Of a DNA stretch of 64,000 nt, positions 16,994 through 25,365 are shown piece after piece. The position numbers and the translations under genes are program-made. Location: the NCBI GenBank assembly GCA_903883945.1, contig CAISCV010000087.1:1-64000 (forward strand). Direction: 5' to 3'. Source of the DNA: an uncultured Chitinophagaceae bacterium (lineage in GTDB: Bacteria > Bacteroidota > Bacteroidia > Chitinophagales > Chitinophagaceae). Below the pieces are notes generated by a model. It was not told where the DNA came from. It saw only the letters and a program-made list of their open reading frames with translations, and made no database searches. Each line of letters starts with the position of its first letter. Position 1 is the first letter of the stretch.

Positions 16994-17641
16994 ATGGGAC
17001 TTAACACAATCGGCAGTTTCTTTATGCCCAAGAATAAAATCTTCTACGAATTGTTCGAACAAGTTGCAGACACTGTTGAAGAAATGGGGGAACAATTAAA
17101 GAAAGTAGTAGCAGAACCCGATCGAGATAAAAGAGCCCCCCTCATAAAGTATGTGGAAGACCTTGAGCATAAAAACGATGACCATACCCATAAACTATTT
17201 ACTGAGCTTGGCAGAAACTTCATCACCCCTTTCGACAGAGAAGATATACACTACCTCGCTACCGCCTTGGACGACATCTGCGATTTGATATATAGTTCTG
17301 CTAAAAAGATTAATTTCTACAACATCAATCCAAACGATACAGGTATCCAGAAGATGGCAGACCTGATTGCGCAAGGATGTAGCGAAATAAAAGTAGCGGT
17401 ATATGGATTGCGCGACATGAACAACCTACGTAGAATGACCGAAGCTTTGGTAAAAGTAAACAGTGTAGAGAATCAGGCCGACGATGTATTTGATATGTGT
17501 ATAGAGCGTTTATTTGAAACCGAAGATGATGCTAAAGAGGTAATTAAGAAAAGAGAAATTTATCAGGCAATGGAAATTGCGACTGATAAGTGCGAAGATG
17601 CTGCCAATGTTATAGAAAGTATTATCATCAAATACTCTTAA
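16994..17641 (+). CDS. DUF47 / PhoU-like phosphate transport regulator
   Basis: The 215-residue all-helical protein is of the DUF47 (YkaA/PhoU-like) family: NTIGSFFMPKNKIFYELFEQ at the start, FITPFDREDIHYLATALDDI in the middle, and a C-terminal ATDKCEDAANVIESI. DUF47 proteins are usually encoded next to PiT transporters and modulate them. That is the case here: the pitA-like gene follows after 81 bp. A metal-binding PhoU-like ExxxD-type pattern is present in the helices. Confidence 0.93.
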   Translation: MGLNTIGSFFMPKNKIFYELFEQVADTVEEMGEQLKKVVAEPDRDKRAPLIKYVEDLEHKNDDHTHKLFTELGRNFITPFDREDIHYLATALDDICDLIYSSAKKINFYNINPNDTGIQKMADLIAQGCSEIKVAVYGLRDMNNLRRMTEALVKVNSVENQADDVFDMCIERLFETEDDAKEVIKKREIYQAMEIATDKCEDAANVIESIIIKYS

Positions 17642-17722
17642 TTGATTTTTCCAAGGGCATCAAATTGCTCATGTATAAACAATTAAACGTTTATTGAAGG
17701 CAATTCAAAAATTAGCTACCTT

Positions 17723-18763
17723 ATGTTTACTTTACTAATCGTAATTATAGTACTTTCTTACATTTTCGATTTTATCAACGGGTTTCACGATTCAGCCAAT
17801 TCCATCGCAACTATAGTATCCACCAAAGTACTTACGCCGTTTCAGGCTGTTATATGGGCTGCCTTCTTCAACTTTGCTGCCTTCTTCATTTCCAAGTATG
17901 TATATCATGAGTTTGGTATCGGTAATACCGTTGCCAAGTGGGTAAACGCAGACTTTATTAATCTTCAGGTAATTCTTTCGGGAATAGTTGCAGCCATCAT
18001 CTGGAACTTAATTACGTGGTGGTTTGGTATTCCGTCAAGTTCCTCTCATACTTTAATGGGTGGTTTTGTGGGTGCTGCTTTGGCGCACGCCGGCGGGTTT
18101 ACAAATGGTACCACTACCGTTATCAACTATGCTAAAGTTGTTCCTACCTTCTTGTTCATATTTTTGGCTCCGTTGATAGGGATGATTATTGCCTTCTTCA
18201 TTACGATAATGATTGTGCATATATGCAAGAAAAGTAATCCTTATAAAGCAGATAAATGGTTTAAAAAGCTACAGTTGTTGTCTAGTGCTGCCTTTAGTTT
18301 GGGGCATGGGGGCAACGATGCTCAAAAGGTGATGGGTATTATTGGTGCAGCTATTATTTTCTATCAAGGTAAGCTAGGGCATAAATTAACTTTCAATCAG
18401 TTTGCCGACGAATATCCATGGGTTCCATTCTGTAGCTTTCTCGCTATTGCATTGGGTACCTTGAGTGGTGGTTGGAAGATTGTGAAAACAATGGGAACAA
18501 AGATTACCAAAGTAACTCCTTTAGAAGGCGTTGCCGCTGAAACAGCCGGAGCAATTACCTTGTTTCTAACCGAGCATTTCAAAATACCCGTATCTACTAC
18601 TCATACCATTACTGGTTCTATCATTGGCGTTGGGGCAACTAAGCGTTTGAGTGCTGTAAGGTGGGGCGTAACAATCAATCTATTGTGGGCTTGGATAGTT
18701 ACCATACCTATTTCTGCTTTAATGGCTGCCTTAATTTACTATTTCTTCAATCTTTTCTTGTAA
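17723..18763 (+). CDS. PiT-family inorganic phosphate transporter
   Basis: The 346-residue polytopic protein carries both PiT signature repeats: FINGFHDSANSIATIVST near residue 20 and SLGHGGNDAQKVMGIIGAA near residue 195. Paired SSSHTLMGG and STTHTITGSIIG segments mark the inverted duplicated halves. PiT carriers import phosphate, often as a metal-phosphate complex, using the cation gradient. It is co-directional with the DUF47 gene just upstream, the usual arrangement in this family. Confidence 0.95.
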   Translation: MFTLLIVIIVLSYIFDFINGFHDSANSIATIVSTKVLTPFQAVIWAAFFNFAAFFISKYVYHEFGIGNTVAKWVNADFINLQVILSGIVAAIIWNLITWWFGIPSSSSHTLMGGFVGAALAHAGGFTNGTTTVINYAKVVPTFLFIFLAPLIGMIIAFFITIMIVHICKKSNPYKADKWFKKLQLLSSAAFSLGHGGNDAQKVMGIIGAAIIFYQGKLGHKLTFNQFADEYPWVPFCSFLAIALGTLSGGWKIVKTMGTKITKVTPLEGVAAETAGAITLFLTEHFKIPVSTTHTITGSIIGVGATKRLSAVRWGVTINLLWAWIVTIPISALMAALIYYFFNLFL

Positions 18764-18883
18764 GTATTCATTAAAAAGAATACTATGGTTTATTTTTGGA
18801 TAAGATAACTTCTCGGAAGAATCTGTTTAGGGTTAACAAAAATCTTCTTTTATATTTCCTACAAAACGTGGTTCTTTGCAGAC

Positions 18884-19930
18884 ATGTACAAACTACTCAG
18901 ATCTGTTTTATTTAATTTCAATACAGAGGCTGTTCATCATTTTAGTATGGGCAGTCTTTCTTTTGCCTGTAAAATTGGTTGGTTGAAGAAGATAATCAGT
19001 AATCATTTTTCTTATCAGCATCCAAAACTAAAAAGGGAAGTCTTTGGATTGAAGTTTAGTAATCCTGTTGGTTTGGGTGCTGGATTCGATAAGAATGCAC
19101 TATACCTGACTGAACTAGAAGCATTAGGGTTCGGATTTGTAGAAATAGGCACTGTGACTCCAAAGCCTCAATCGGGTAATGATCAACCTCGTCTTTTCCG
19201 TTTGCCAAAAGACAAGGCTTTGATTAATAGGATGGGCTTTAATAATGATGGAGTAGAAGTGATTGCACAGCGTTTGGAGGAATGGAGGAAGCAACAGTTA
19301 ACCGATGACCGTTTGCCGTTGACCGTTGGAGGAAACATTGGAAAGAATAAATTAACCCCCAATGAGGATGCTTGGAAAGATTATGAAATATGCTTTAATG
19401 CCTTGTTTGATGTGGTTGATTATTTTGTGGTGAATGTGAGTAGCCCTAATACGCCTGGGCTTAGAGCGTTGCAGGAGAAGGATGCGTTGAGGAAAATATT
19501 GGCGAACCTACAAGCCATCAATCAACAAAAAGAAAATCCTAAACCTTTATTGTTAAAGATAGCACCAGATTTAACCAACGAACAATTGGATGATATTGTA
19601 GATCTTGCCCTTGAAGTAAAATTAGCTGGATTGGTTGCAACGAATACAACTATAAGTCGAAACAATTTAGTTACACCTTCCACCGAAGTAGAAGCCATTG
19701 GGATGGGTGGGCTGAGTGGGAAGCCTGTACAGAAGCGCAGTACAGAAGTTGTTGCTTATCTTGCTAAACAATTGAATGGTCAAATACCTATTATAGCTAG
19801 TGGTGGCATATTTACGGGTGATGATGCCAAGGAAAAGTTGGACGCAGGTGCCACATTAATTCAAGTGTGGACTGGCTTTGTGTATGAAGGGCCTGGTATT
19901 GCCAAGCGTATTTGTGAAGGGTTAGTATAA
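18884..19930 (+). CDS. pyrD: Quinone-dependent dihydroorotate dehydrogenase (class 2)
   Basis: The 348-residue protein has the N-terminal extension with membrane-associating helices (MYKLLRSVLFNF) typical of class 2 enzymes, the FMN/substrate motif NPVGLGAGFDKNA, the catalytic-serine stretch VNVSSPNTPGLR, GGLSGKPVQKRSTEVV and the phosphate-binding IIASGGIFTGDDA. It oxidises dihydroorotate to orotate with quinone in pyrimidine synthesis. It appears monocistronic. Confidence 0.97.
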   Translation: MYKLLRSVLFNFNTEAVHHFSMGSLSFACKIGWLKKIISNHFSYQHPKLKREVFGLKFSNPVGLGAGFDKNALYLTELEALGFGFVEIGTVTPKPQSGNDQPRLFRLPKDKALINRMGFNNDGVEVIAQRLEEWRKQQLTDDRLPLTVGGNIGKNKLTPNEDAWKDYEICFNALFDVVDYFVVNVSSPNTPGLRALQEKDALRKILANLQAINQQKENPKPLLLKIAPDLTNEQLDDIVDLALEVKLAGLVATNTTISRNNLVTPSTEVEAIGMGGLSGKPVQKRSTEVVAYLAKQLNGQIPIIASGGIFTGDDAKEKLDAGATLIQVWTGFVYEGPGIAKRICEGLV

Positions 19931-20026
19931 TCTGCGCTTTCATATCTTATCTTCAATAATAATAATCTCCCGACACAAAGGTTTTTCTTTTCCCTGCCGT
20001 CTAAGGATAAATAAACAACTAGATTT

Positions 20027-22036
20027 ATGCAATTATTCAAACTCAGACACAGCATTTCAGTATCTATCCTATTCATTTTATTGCTTTGTAATAGTAAAGC
20101 AATCAGTCAGTACAATACCCTTTGGATACCAGATACACTCTCTGGTACAACTTTTAATTTAACAATCAAAGACACTTTTGCACAGTTCAAAAAAGGCAAT
20201 CAAACAATTACAGGTGCCATTAATAACAATAAGTTCTGGGGGCCCACCCTTATTTTCAATCAAGGCGATACCGTTCACATGTCTGTAACAAATAAACTAA
20301 ATGATTCTACCACTATTCACTGGCATGGAATGCACTTGCCTGCTGTTATGGATGGTGGCCCGCATCAGGTAATTCCAGCAGGCACTACTTGGCAACCCTA
20401 CTGGAAGGTGGTAAATAAAGCATCTACTTATTGGTATCATCCCCATTTGCACAACATGACCATGTCTCACCTCACAAAAGGAATTGGGGGGCTAATTATA
20501 GTAAGGGATGCTGAAGAAGCCGCGCTTGCTTTGCCGAGAACTTATGGTGTAGACGATATTCCATTGGTGGTAACTAGCCGCAGCTTTGATGCTTCCAATG
20601 CTTTTACAATGACCGACAATAAAACCATTAGCGAATATGGTGATACCCTCTTAACCAATGGCGTAACGCGTGCACAAATCAGTTTACCTAAACAGTATGT
20701 ACGCTTTAGAATACTGAATGCCGAAATAGAAAGAGGGTATAATATTGGCTTTAGTGACAACAGAATTTTCTATGTAATTGGCACGGATGGCGGATTATTA
20801 AATACGCCTGTTGCCCTCACTAGAGTTACCTTAATGGTGGGTGAAAGGGTAGAAATTATGGTAAACCTCGGTAATGATGCAGTAGGTAGTAGCTTGAACC
20901 TGATGAGTTACAATAATGGTCTTGCCTTCGGATTCCCTGGTGCAGAGCCCAACAAATCGGGGTTAAATGGTAGTTATCTAAACAACCTAAATTTTAATAT
21001 ATTACATATAAATGTGGTTGCCGCCACTGCAAATGCCATTACTTCGGTGCCTACAAAACTGGCTAACAATACTTACTGGAGTGCAAGTGATGCAACTGTT
21101 AGCCGATCTCTAACAGTTACTGCTGGTTCTGGTGTTGGGTTATCAGAGTTTTATTTTGACAATACTGCTTTTGTGTATAATACCATCAACAAAACGGTAA
21201 TCTTAAATAATATAGAAAAGTGGACAATTACCAATAGTCAGATATTTACACACGCCTTTCATATTCACGATGTAGAGTTTAAAGTTGTTGCAAGAAATGG
21301 TAGTGCCAGCAGCATTTATAGTTGGGAAACTGGCTGGAAAGATGTACTCTATCTGCCTAAAGGCGAGTCTGTTTCTTTTGTAGCCAAGTTTGATGATTAT
21401 TCCGATAGTATCCATCCCTATATGTATCACTGCCATTTTTCCAATCATGAAGATGGCGGAATGATGGGGCAGTTTGTGGTTAAGAACACGAGTAGTTTGC
21501 CCCTGAGTTTACTTAGCTTCACCACCGTATTGGCTGATAAAGAAGTTTCGGTAAAGTGGACGACTGCCAACTTGATTAGTACTAAGTCTTTTGCCATTGA
21601 AAGAAGTGCAGACGGCATTAACTGGTCTCAAATAGGCACTGTTTCTTCCAACAATTCTGCTAGCATAAACACCTATTCTTACACGGATGTAGCACCGCTT
21701 TTTGGTATCAACTATTATCGGTTAAAGATGGTAGACAACAACGCAAACTTCACTTATTCCAATGTACAATCTGTAGAGACAACTAGCAATGCCTTTCAGT
21801 TCAAAGTATATCCAAATCCTGCGAAGAGTAGGCTCTACTTCAACTTCACGGATCCTACTTATGAAGTTTATTATATGCGAGTGGTTAATCAATTAGGCAA
21901 AACAATCTTTATGTTGCCTCGTCCGCAATTGCAAAGTGGATTGGATATCAGTACTCTTGCCAAAGGAACTTATTTTCTTCAAGTAACGGATGAGAAAACG
22001 AAGAAAACGGTAACGAAGGAGTTCATTGTTAATTGA
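20027..22036 (+). CDS. T9SS-sorted multicopper oxidase
   Basis: The 669-residue protein has a signal peptide (to about residue 25) and three cupredoxin domains with all four copper-ligand groups: HWHGMHLP, YHPHLHNM, HAFHIHDVEF and YHCHFSNHEDGGMMG, whose Met would be the type 1 axial ligand. After residue 490 comes a linker beta domain (LPLSLLSFTTVLADKEVSVK), then a type A sorting domain from YPNPAKSRLYF to TVTKEFIVN. It is therefore an exported, probably surface-anchored oxidase of the CueO/laccase group. The redoxin gene follows after 15 bp. Confidence 0.93.
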   Translation: MQLFKLRHSISVSILFILLLCNSKAISQYNTLWIPDTLSGTTFNLTIKDTFAQFKKGNQTITGAINNNKFWGPTLIFNQGDTVHMSVTNKLNDSTTIHWHGMHLPAVMDGGPHQVIPAGTTWQPYWKVVNKASTYWYHPHLHNMTMSHLTKGIGGLIIVRDAEEAALALPRTYGVDDIPLVVTSRSFDASNAFTMTDNKTISEYGDTLLTNGVTRAQISLPKQYVRFRILNAEIERGYNIGFSDNRIFYVIGTDGGLLNTPVALTRVTLMVGERVEIMVNLGNDAVGSSLNLMSYNNGLAFGFPGAEPNKSGLNGSYLNNLNFNILHINVVAATANAITSVPTKLANNTYWSASDATVSRSLTVTAGSGVGLSEFYFDNTAFVYNTINKTVILNNIEKWTITNSQIFTHAFHIHDVEFKVVARNGSASSIYSWETGWKDVLYLPKGESVSFVAKFDDYSDSIHPYMYHCHFSNHEDGGMMGQFVVKNTSSLPLSLLSFTTVLADKEVSVKWTTANLISTKSFAIERSADGINWSQIGTVSSNNSASINTYSYTDVAPLFGINYYRLKMVDNNANFTYSNVQSVETTSNAFQFKVYPNPAKSRLYFNFTDPTYEVYYMRVVNQLGKTIFMLPRPQLQSGLDISTLAKGTYFLQVTDEKTKKTVTKEFIVN

Positions 22037-22051
22037 TAATTCTAATTGATA

Positions 22052-22645
22052 ATGAAAAGAGGCATTGCATTATTCATTTGTTTGATAGGATTTGTTTTGG
22101 CAGGTAATTGCCAGAGCGAAAAGAAGATTACTGACTTCAGGCTGTTAAACATTGAAGGCAAATACATTTCTCTAAAGGATTATCCCCACGCAAAAGGGTT
22201 TATGATTGTTTTTACGAGCAATCATTGTCCTTTTGCTAAGTTGTATCCGCCACGGCTCAATGCACTCAATACAAAATATAAGCCGTTGGGCATTCCGGTT
22301 ATTGCCATCAGTAGTACCGATACCGTTTCTTATGAAGAGGATACTTATGAGTCGATGGTTGCAAAAGCTACTAAAGAGCATTTCAACTTCCCTTATTTGT
22401 ATGATGGTTCACAGACTGTTGCCAAAGATTTTGCTGCGCAAAGAACACCCCACGCTTTCTTAATCTGGAAAGAAAGCGATAGCTGGACCATTAAATATAA
22501 TGGCGCCATCGACGATAACGGTGCTCATCCCGAGTTGGTGCAAAAGCATTATTTGTCGGATGCGGTGGATGCTTTATTAAAAGGAAAAGAAATTAATCCG
22601 AAAGAAACTAAGTCCATTGGATGCCAGATATATTTTAGAAAATAG
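22052..22645 (+). CDS. Exported redoxin / AhpC-TSA-like protein
   Basis: The start is taken at the ATG at 22052, because the frame 5' of it offers only a TTG. The 197-residue product has a signal peptide (FVLAGNCQ, possibly a lipoprotein) and a thioredoxin-fold domain: KGFMIVFTSNHCPFAKLY, IPVIAISSTDT and FAAQRTPHAFLIW. It has one active-site Cys in CPFA rather than CxxC, and a C-terminal IGCQIYF. It is likely co-transcribed with the multicopper oxidase and may serve periplasmic redox chemistry. Confidence 0.88.
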   Translation: MKRGIALFICLIGFVLAGNCQSEKKITDFRLLNIEGKYISLKDYPHAKGFMIVFTSNHCPFAKLYPPRLNALNTKYKPLGIPVIAISSTDTVSYEEDTYESMVAKATKEHFNFPYLYDGSQTVAKDFAAQRTPHAFLIWKESDSWTIKYNGAIDDNGAHPELVQKHYLSDAVDALLKGKEINPKETKSIGCQIYFRK

Positions 22646-22985
22646 GACTCTTGAATTTATTAAACAGCCTCAAATGTCCTTTTTCTAATGATCTGAGTAT
22701 GTGGCCACAAACGCTAGGTGTGTTTAACAAAGTGAGAAAGCGCTTAGAAGTTTCGCTAAGTATACCAGCCAACTAATTTATAGGGCCTAAAAAAAGTTGC
22801 AAGTACTATAAATTAGTTAGAAAGAGCTTTGAAACAACTTTCGGGATATCATTCTTATCGGTATTTAACTACTATTAAACAATGCTTTTGGTTTTCTTAG
22901 TAAACCTTTTGCCTTCATTGTATAGTTGCATTTATAAATTACCATATTTTTACGCCCAATTATTATCGTATCAGGGTACTAGATT
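22646..22985. other. 340-bp gap with a 13-bp inverted repeat before rpoN
   Basis: No gene is seen. A perfect inverted repeat, AACTAATTTATAG (22771-22783) and CTATAAATTAGTT (22806-22818), lies about 170 bp before rpoN. A smaller CTTAG/CTAAG hairpin occurs just upstream. TATTTTTA (22945-22952, one mismatch to TAnnTTTG) is a weak -7 candidate for rpoN. Confidence 0.45.
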
Positions 22986-24476
22986 ATGGCATTAGGACAA
23001 TCATTACAACAAAAGCTTCTTCAGAAATTATCTCCTCAGCAAATACAGTTGATGAAATTGCTTCAGGTACCTACGGCTAATCTGGAGGAACGTATCAAGG
23101 AAGAATTAGAAGAGAATCCTGCTTTAGAAATGGGAGAGGATGAGGATACTAAAGAAACGGAAGATGAAATAAAAGACGAATTTGAGGAAGAAGAAGAGGA
23201 AAACTTTGATTTGGATGGAAGCGAAGATGAATATGAAAACCCTGATGTGAGCGAATATGTGGTAGATGATGATGGCGAAATTGCAGACTATAAAATGAAG
23301 GATGATAACTATCCCGAAATGGACGACAAGCAAACACTGCCCATCAAACTAGAGAATAGCTTCTTCGATTTGGTATTGGATCAGTTGGGTATGTTGGAAC
23401 TAGATGAACGTCAATTTAAAATAGCCGAACAGATTGTGGGGAGTCTAGATGATGATGGTTATCTGCGGCGTGAGCTCAGCTCAATAGCCGATGACCTAGC
23501 ATTCAGGCAAAATGTGTTGACGGATGAAAAGGAAATAGAAAGCATCATCAGAGAAATCCAACACTTCGACCCGCCCGGAATTGCCGCCAGAGATTTACAG
23601 GAATGTTTAATTCTGCAACTGAAACGCAAGCAAGGTGAAGGTATCAGCGTTCAGGTGGCGATTGAAGTCTTGACAAAATATTACGAAGAGTTCATCAAAA
23701 AGCACTATGAAAAAATACAACGTGGGTTAAGTCTTACCGACGATCAACTAAAGGAGGTTATACACCAGATCATTAAGCTAAATCCCAAACCAGGGGGAAC
23801 AATTGGTGAAATGAACAAGGGTGAAACATACATAATTCCAGATTTTTATATTGTAAACAATGGTGGTATACTTGAACTTTCACTTAACTCACGGAATGCC
23901 CCCGAACTAAAAATTAGTGAAGGGTATCGAGAAATGATGAAGCAGTACGACCGTGGTAGCAAGAAAGACAAGCGGCAAAAGGAGGCAGTGATATTTATTA
24001 AACAAAAAATAGATAGTGCCAAATGGTTTATAGAAATGATTCAGCAAAGACAGCAGACATTGCTCTCTACAATGGGAGCAATTATGCGACATCAAGAGGA
24101 GTTTTTCCTTACAGGGGATGTATTGAATATGAAACCGATGATACTTAAAGATGTTGCCGAAAGAACCGGGCTGGATATCAGTACCGTTAGTCGTGTTGCA
24201 AACAGCAAGTTTGTTCAAACAGAATTTGGTACCTATCGGCTAAAATATTTCTTTAGCGAAAGCCTTAGTACAGACAGTGGCGAAGAGGTGAGTACCAGAG
24301 AAGTAAAAGAGATATTAAGTAATATGATTGATGCAGAAGACAAACACAAACCACTTAGCGATGAGTTTCTGACTGATATGCTCAACGAAAAAGGCTACAA
24401 TATCGCCCGGAGAACAGTAGCAAAATACAGAGAACAATTAAATATATCGGTCGCAAGACTTCGCAAGGAATTATAG
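22986..24476 (+). CDS. rpoN: RNA polymerase sigma-54 factor
   Basis: The 496-residue protein has the Gln-rich region I (QKLLQKLSPQQIQLMKLLQV then ELEENPALE), an acidic region II (about 45-115), the core-binding domain (about 120-330), DNA-binding region III with DVAERTGLDISTVSRV, and the RpoN box ARRTVAKYRE near the C-terminus. Length and layout are normal. It directs transcription at -24/-12 promoters with AAA+ activators, none of which is encoded in this window. Confidence 0.97.
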   Translation: MALGQSLQQKLLQKLSPQQIQLMKLLQVPTANLEERIKEELEENPALEMGEDEDTKETEDEIKDEFEEEEEENFDLDGSEDEYENPDVSEYVVDDDGEIADYKMKDDNYPEMDDKQTLPIKLENSFFDLVLDQLGMLELDERQFKIAEQIVGSLDDDGYLRRELSSIADDLAFRQNVLTDEKEIESIIREIQHFDPPGIAARDLQECLILQLKRKQGEGISVQVAIEVLTKYYEEFIKKHYEKIQRGLSLTDDQLKEVIHQIIKLNPKPGGTIGEMNKGETYIIPDFYIVNNGGILELSLNSRNAPELKISEGYREMMKQYDRGSKKDKRQKEAVIFIKQKIDSAKWFIEMIQQRQQTLLSTMGAIMRHQEEFFLTGDVLNMKPMILKDVAERTGLDISTVSRVANSKFVQTEFGTYRLKYFFSESLSTDSGEEVSTREVKEILSNMIDAEDKHKPLSDEFLTDMLNEKGYNIARRTVAKYREQLNISVARLRKEL

Positions 24477-24552
24477 CTCATGAGTTATCTAATACTCTTT
24501 GTTTCTTCTCTTTTCTATAACTCATAATTTATAACTCATAACTCATAAATAA

Positions 24553-25188
24553 ATGACTTTCGCCTCTCGTCTTATTACTATAATTGCTAAAGTTATTTCC
24601 TACGTCCTTCACCCACTTTTCATCCCTACTTATGTTTTTATGTATCTGGTGCATCAGTTTCGTTTCGAATTTGCAGGGATAACGGATTGGCAATTAAAAA
24701 TGAAGATATTCAGTGTTTTCTGGATGACGGCATTCTTCCCCGCTTTTGCAGTGTTTCTATTATGGAAGCTTCAGTTTAGCGAGAGTATCTTTCTTCGGAC
24801 ACAAAAGGAAAGAATTATCCCCTACTTCATTTCTATGTTTTTTTATTGGTGGATGTATTACTTAAGCAGAACCTTTACCGACCAGCCTGATGTATTAAAG
24901 TTCTTTTATTTTGGCATATTTGCAGCAACTTGCTTTGGGGTGTTCATTAATAATTACATCAAGATTAGCTTACATGGCATCGCAATGGGAGGGGCAATGG
25001 CAGCAATCATTATGTTTGCATTCATCTATCAAGCAGCAACAGGTTATGCTATTACAGCAGTGGTTATACTCACTGGTGTTGTATGTACCGCTCGCTTTTT
25101 AGTAAGTAATCATACAAGACTAGAAATCTATTCAGGCGTATTACTAGGAATTGTTTGTCAATTAATAGGGTATTGGTTTGTGTCATAA
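24553..25188 (+). CDS. PAP2-like integral membrane protein
   Basis: The 211-residue protein has six predicted membrane helices. ISLHGIAMGGAMAA and ARFLVSNHTRLEIYSGVLLG match the second and third PAP2 phosphatase motifs in degenerate form: the third keeps Arg and His but has Glu where Asp is usual. The first KxxxxxxRP motif is weak (TQKERIIPY). Such proteins are common in Bacteroidota. Whether it is an active lipid phosphatase is uncertain. Confidence 0.7.
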   Translation: MTFASRLITIIAKVISYVLHPLFIPTYVFMYLVHQFRFEFAGITDWQLKMKIFSVFWMTAFFPAFAVFLLWKLQFSESIFLRTQKERIIPYFISMFFYWWMYYLSRTFTDQPDVLKFFYFGIFAATCFGVFINNYIKISLHGIAMGGAMAAIIMFAFIYQAATGYAITAVVILTGVVCTARFLVSNHTRLEIYSGVLLGIVCQLIGYWFVS

Positions 25189-25365
25189 GTCTTAGGTTGT
25201 AAGTTTAAGACATAAGTAGTGAATACTAAGTAGTAGGTAATTGGTAATAAGTAAGCAACAGAATTTGGTAGAAAAGGTTACAAGAATGTATTTGTGGTTA
25301 AAGTTGTTTAGACTCCTTTTTTTAGACTTACCACTTATAAGTGTAACTAATAACTAATAACTAAT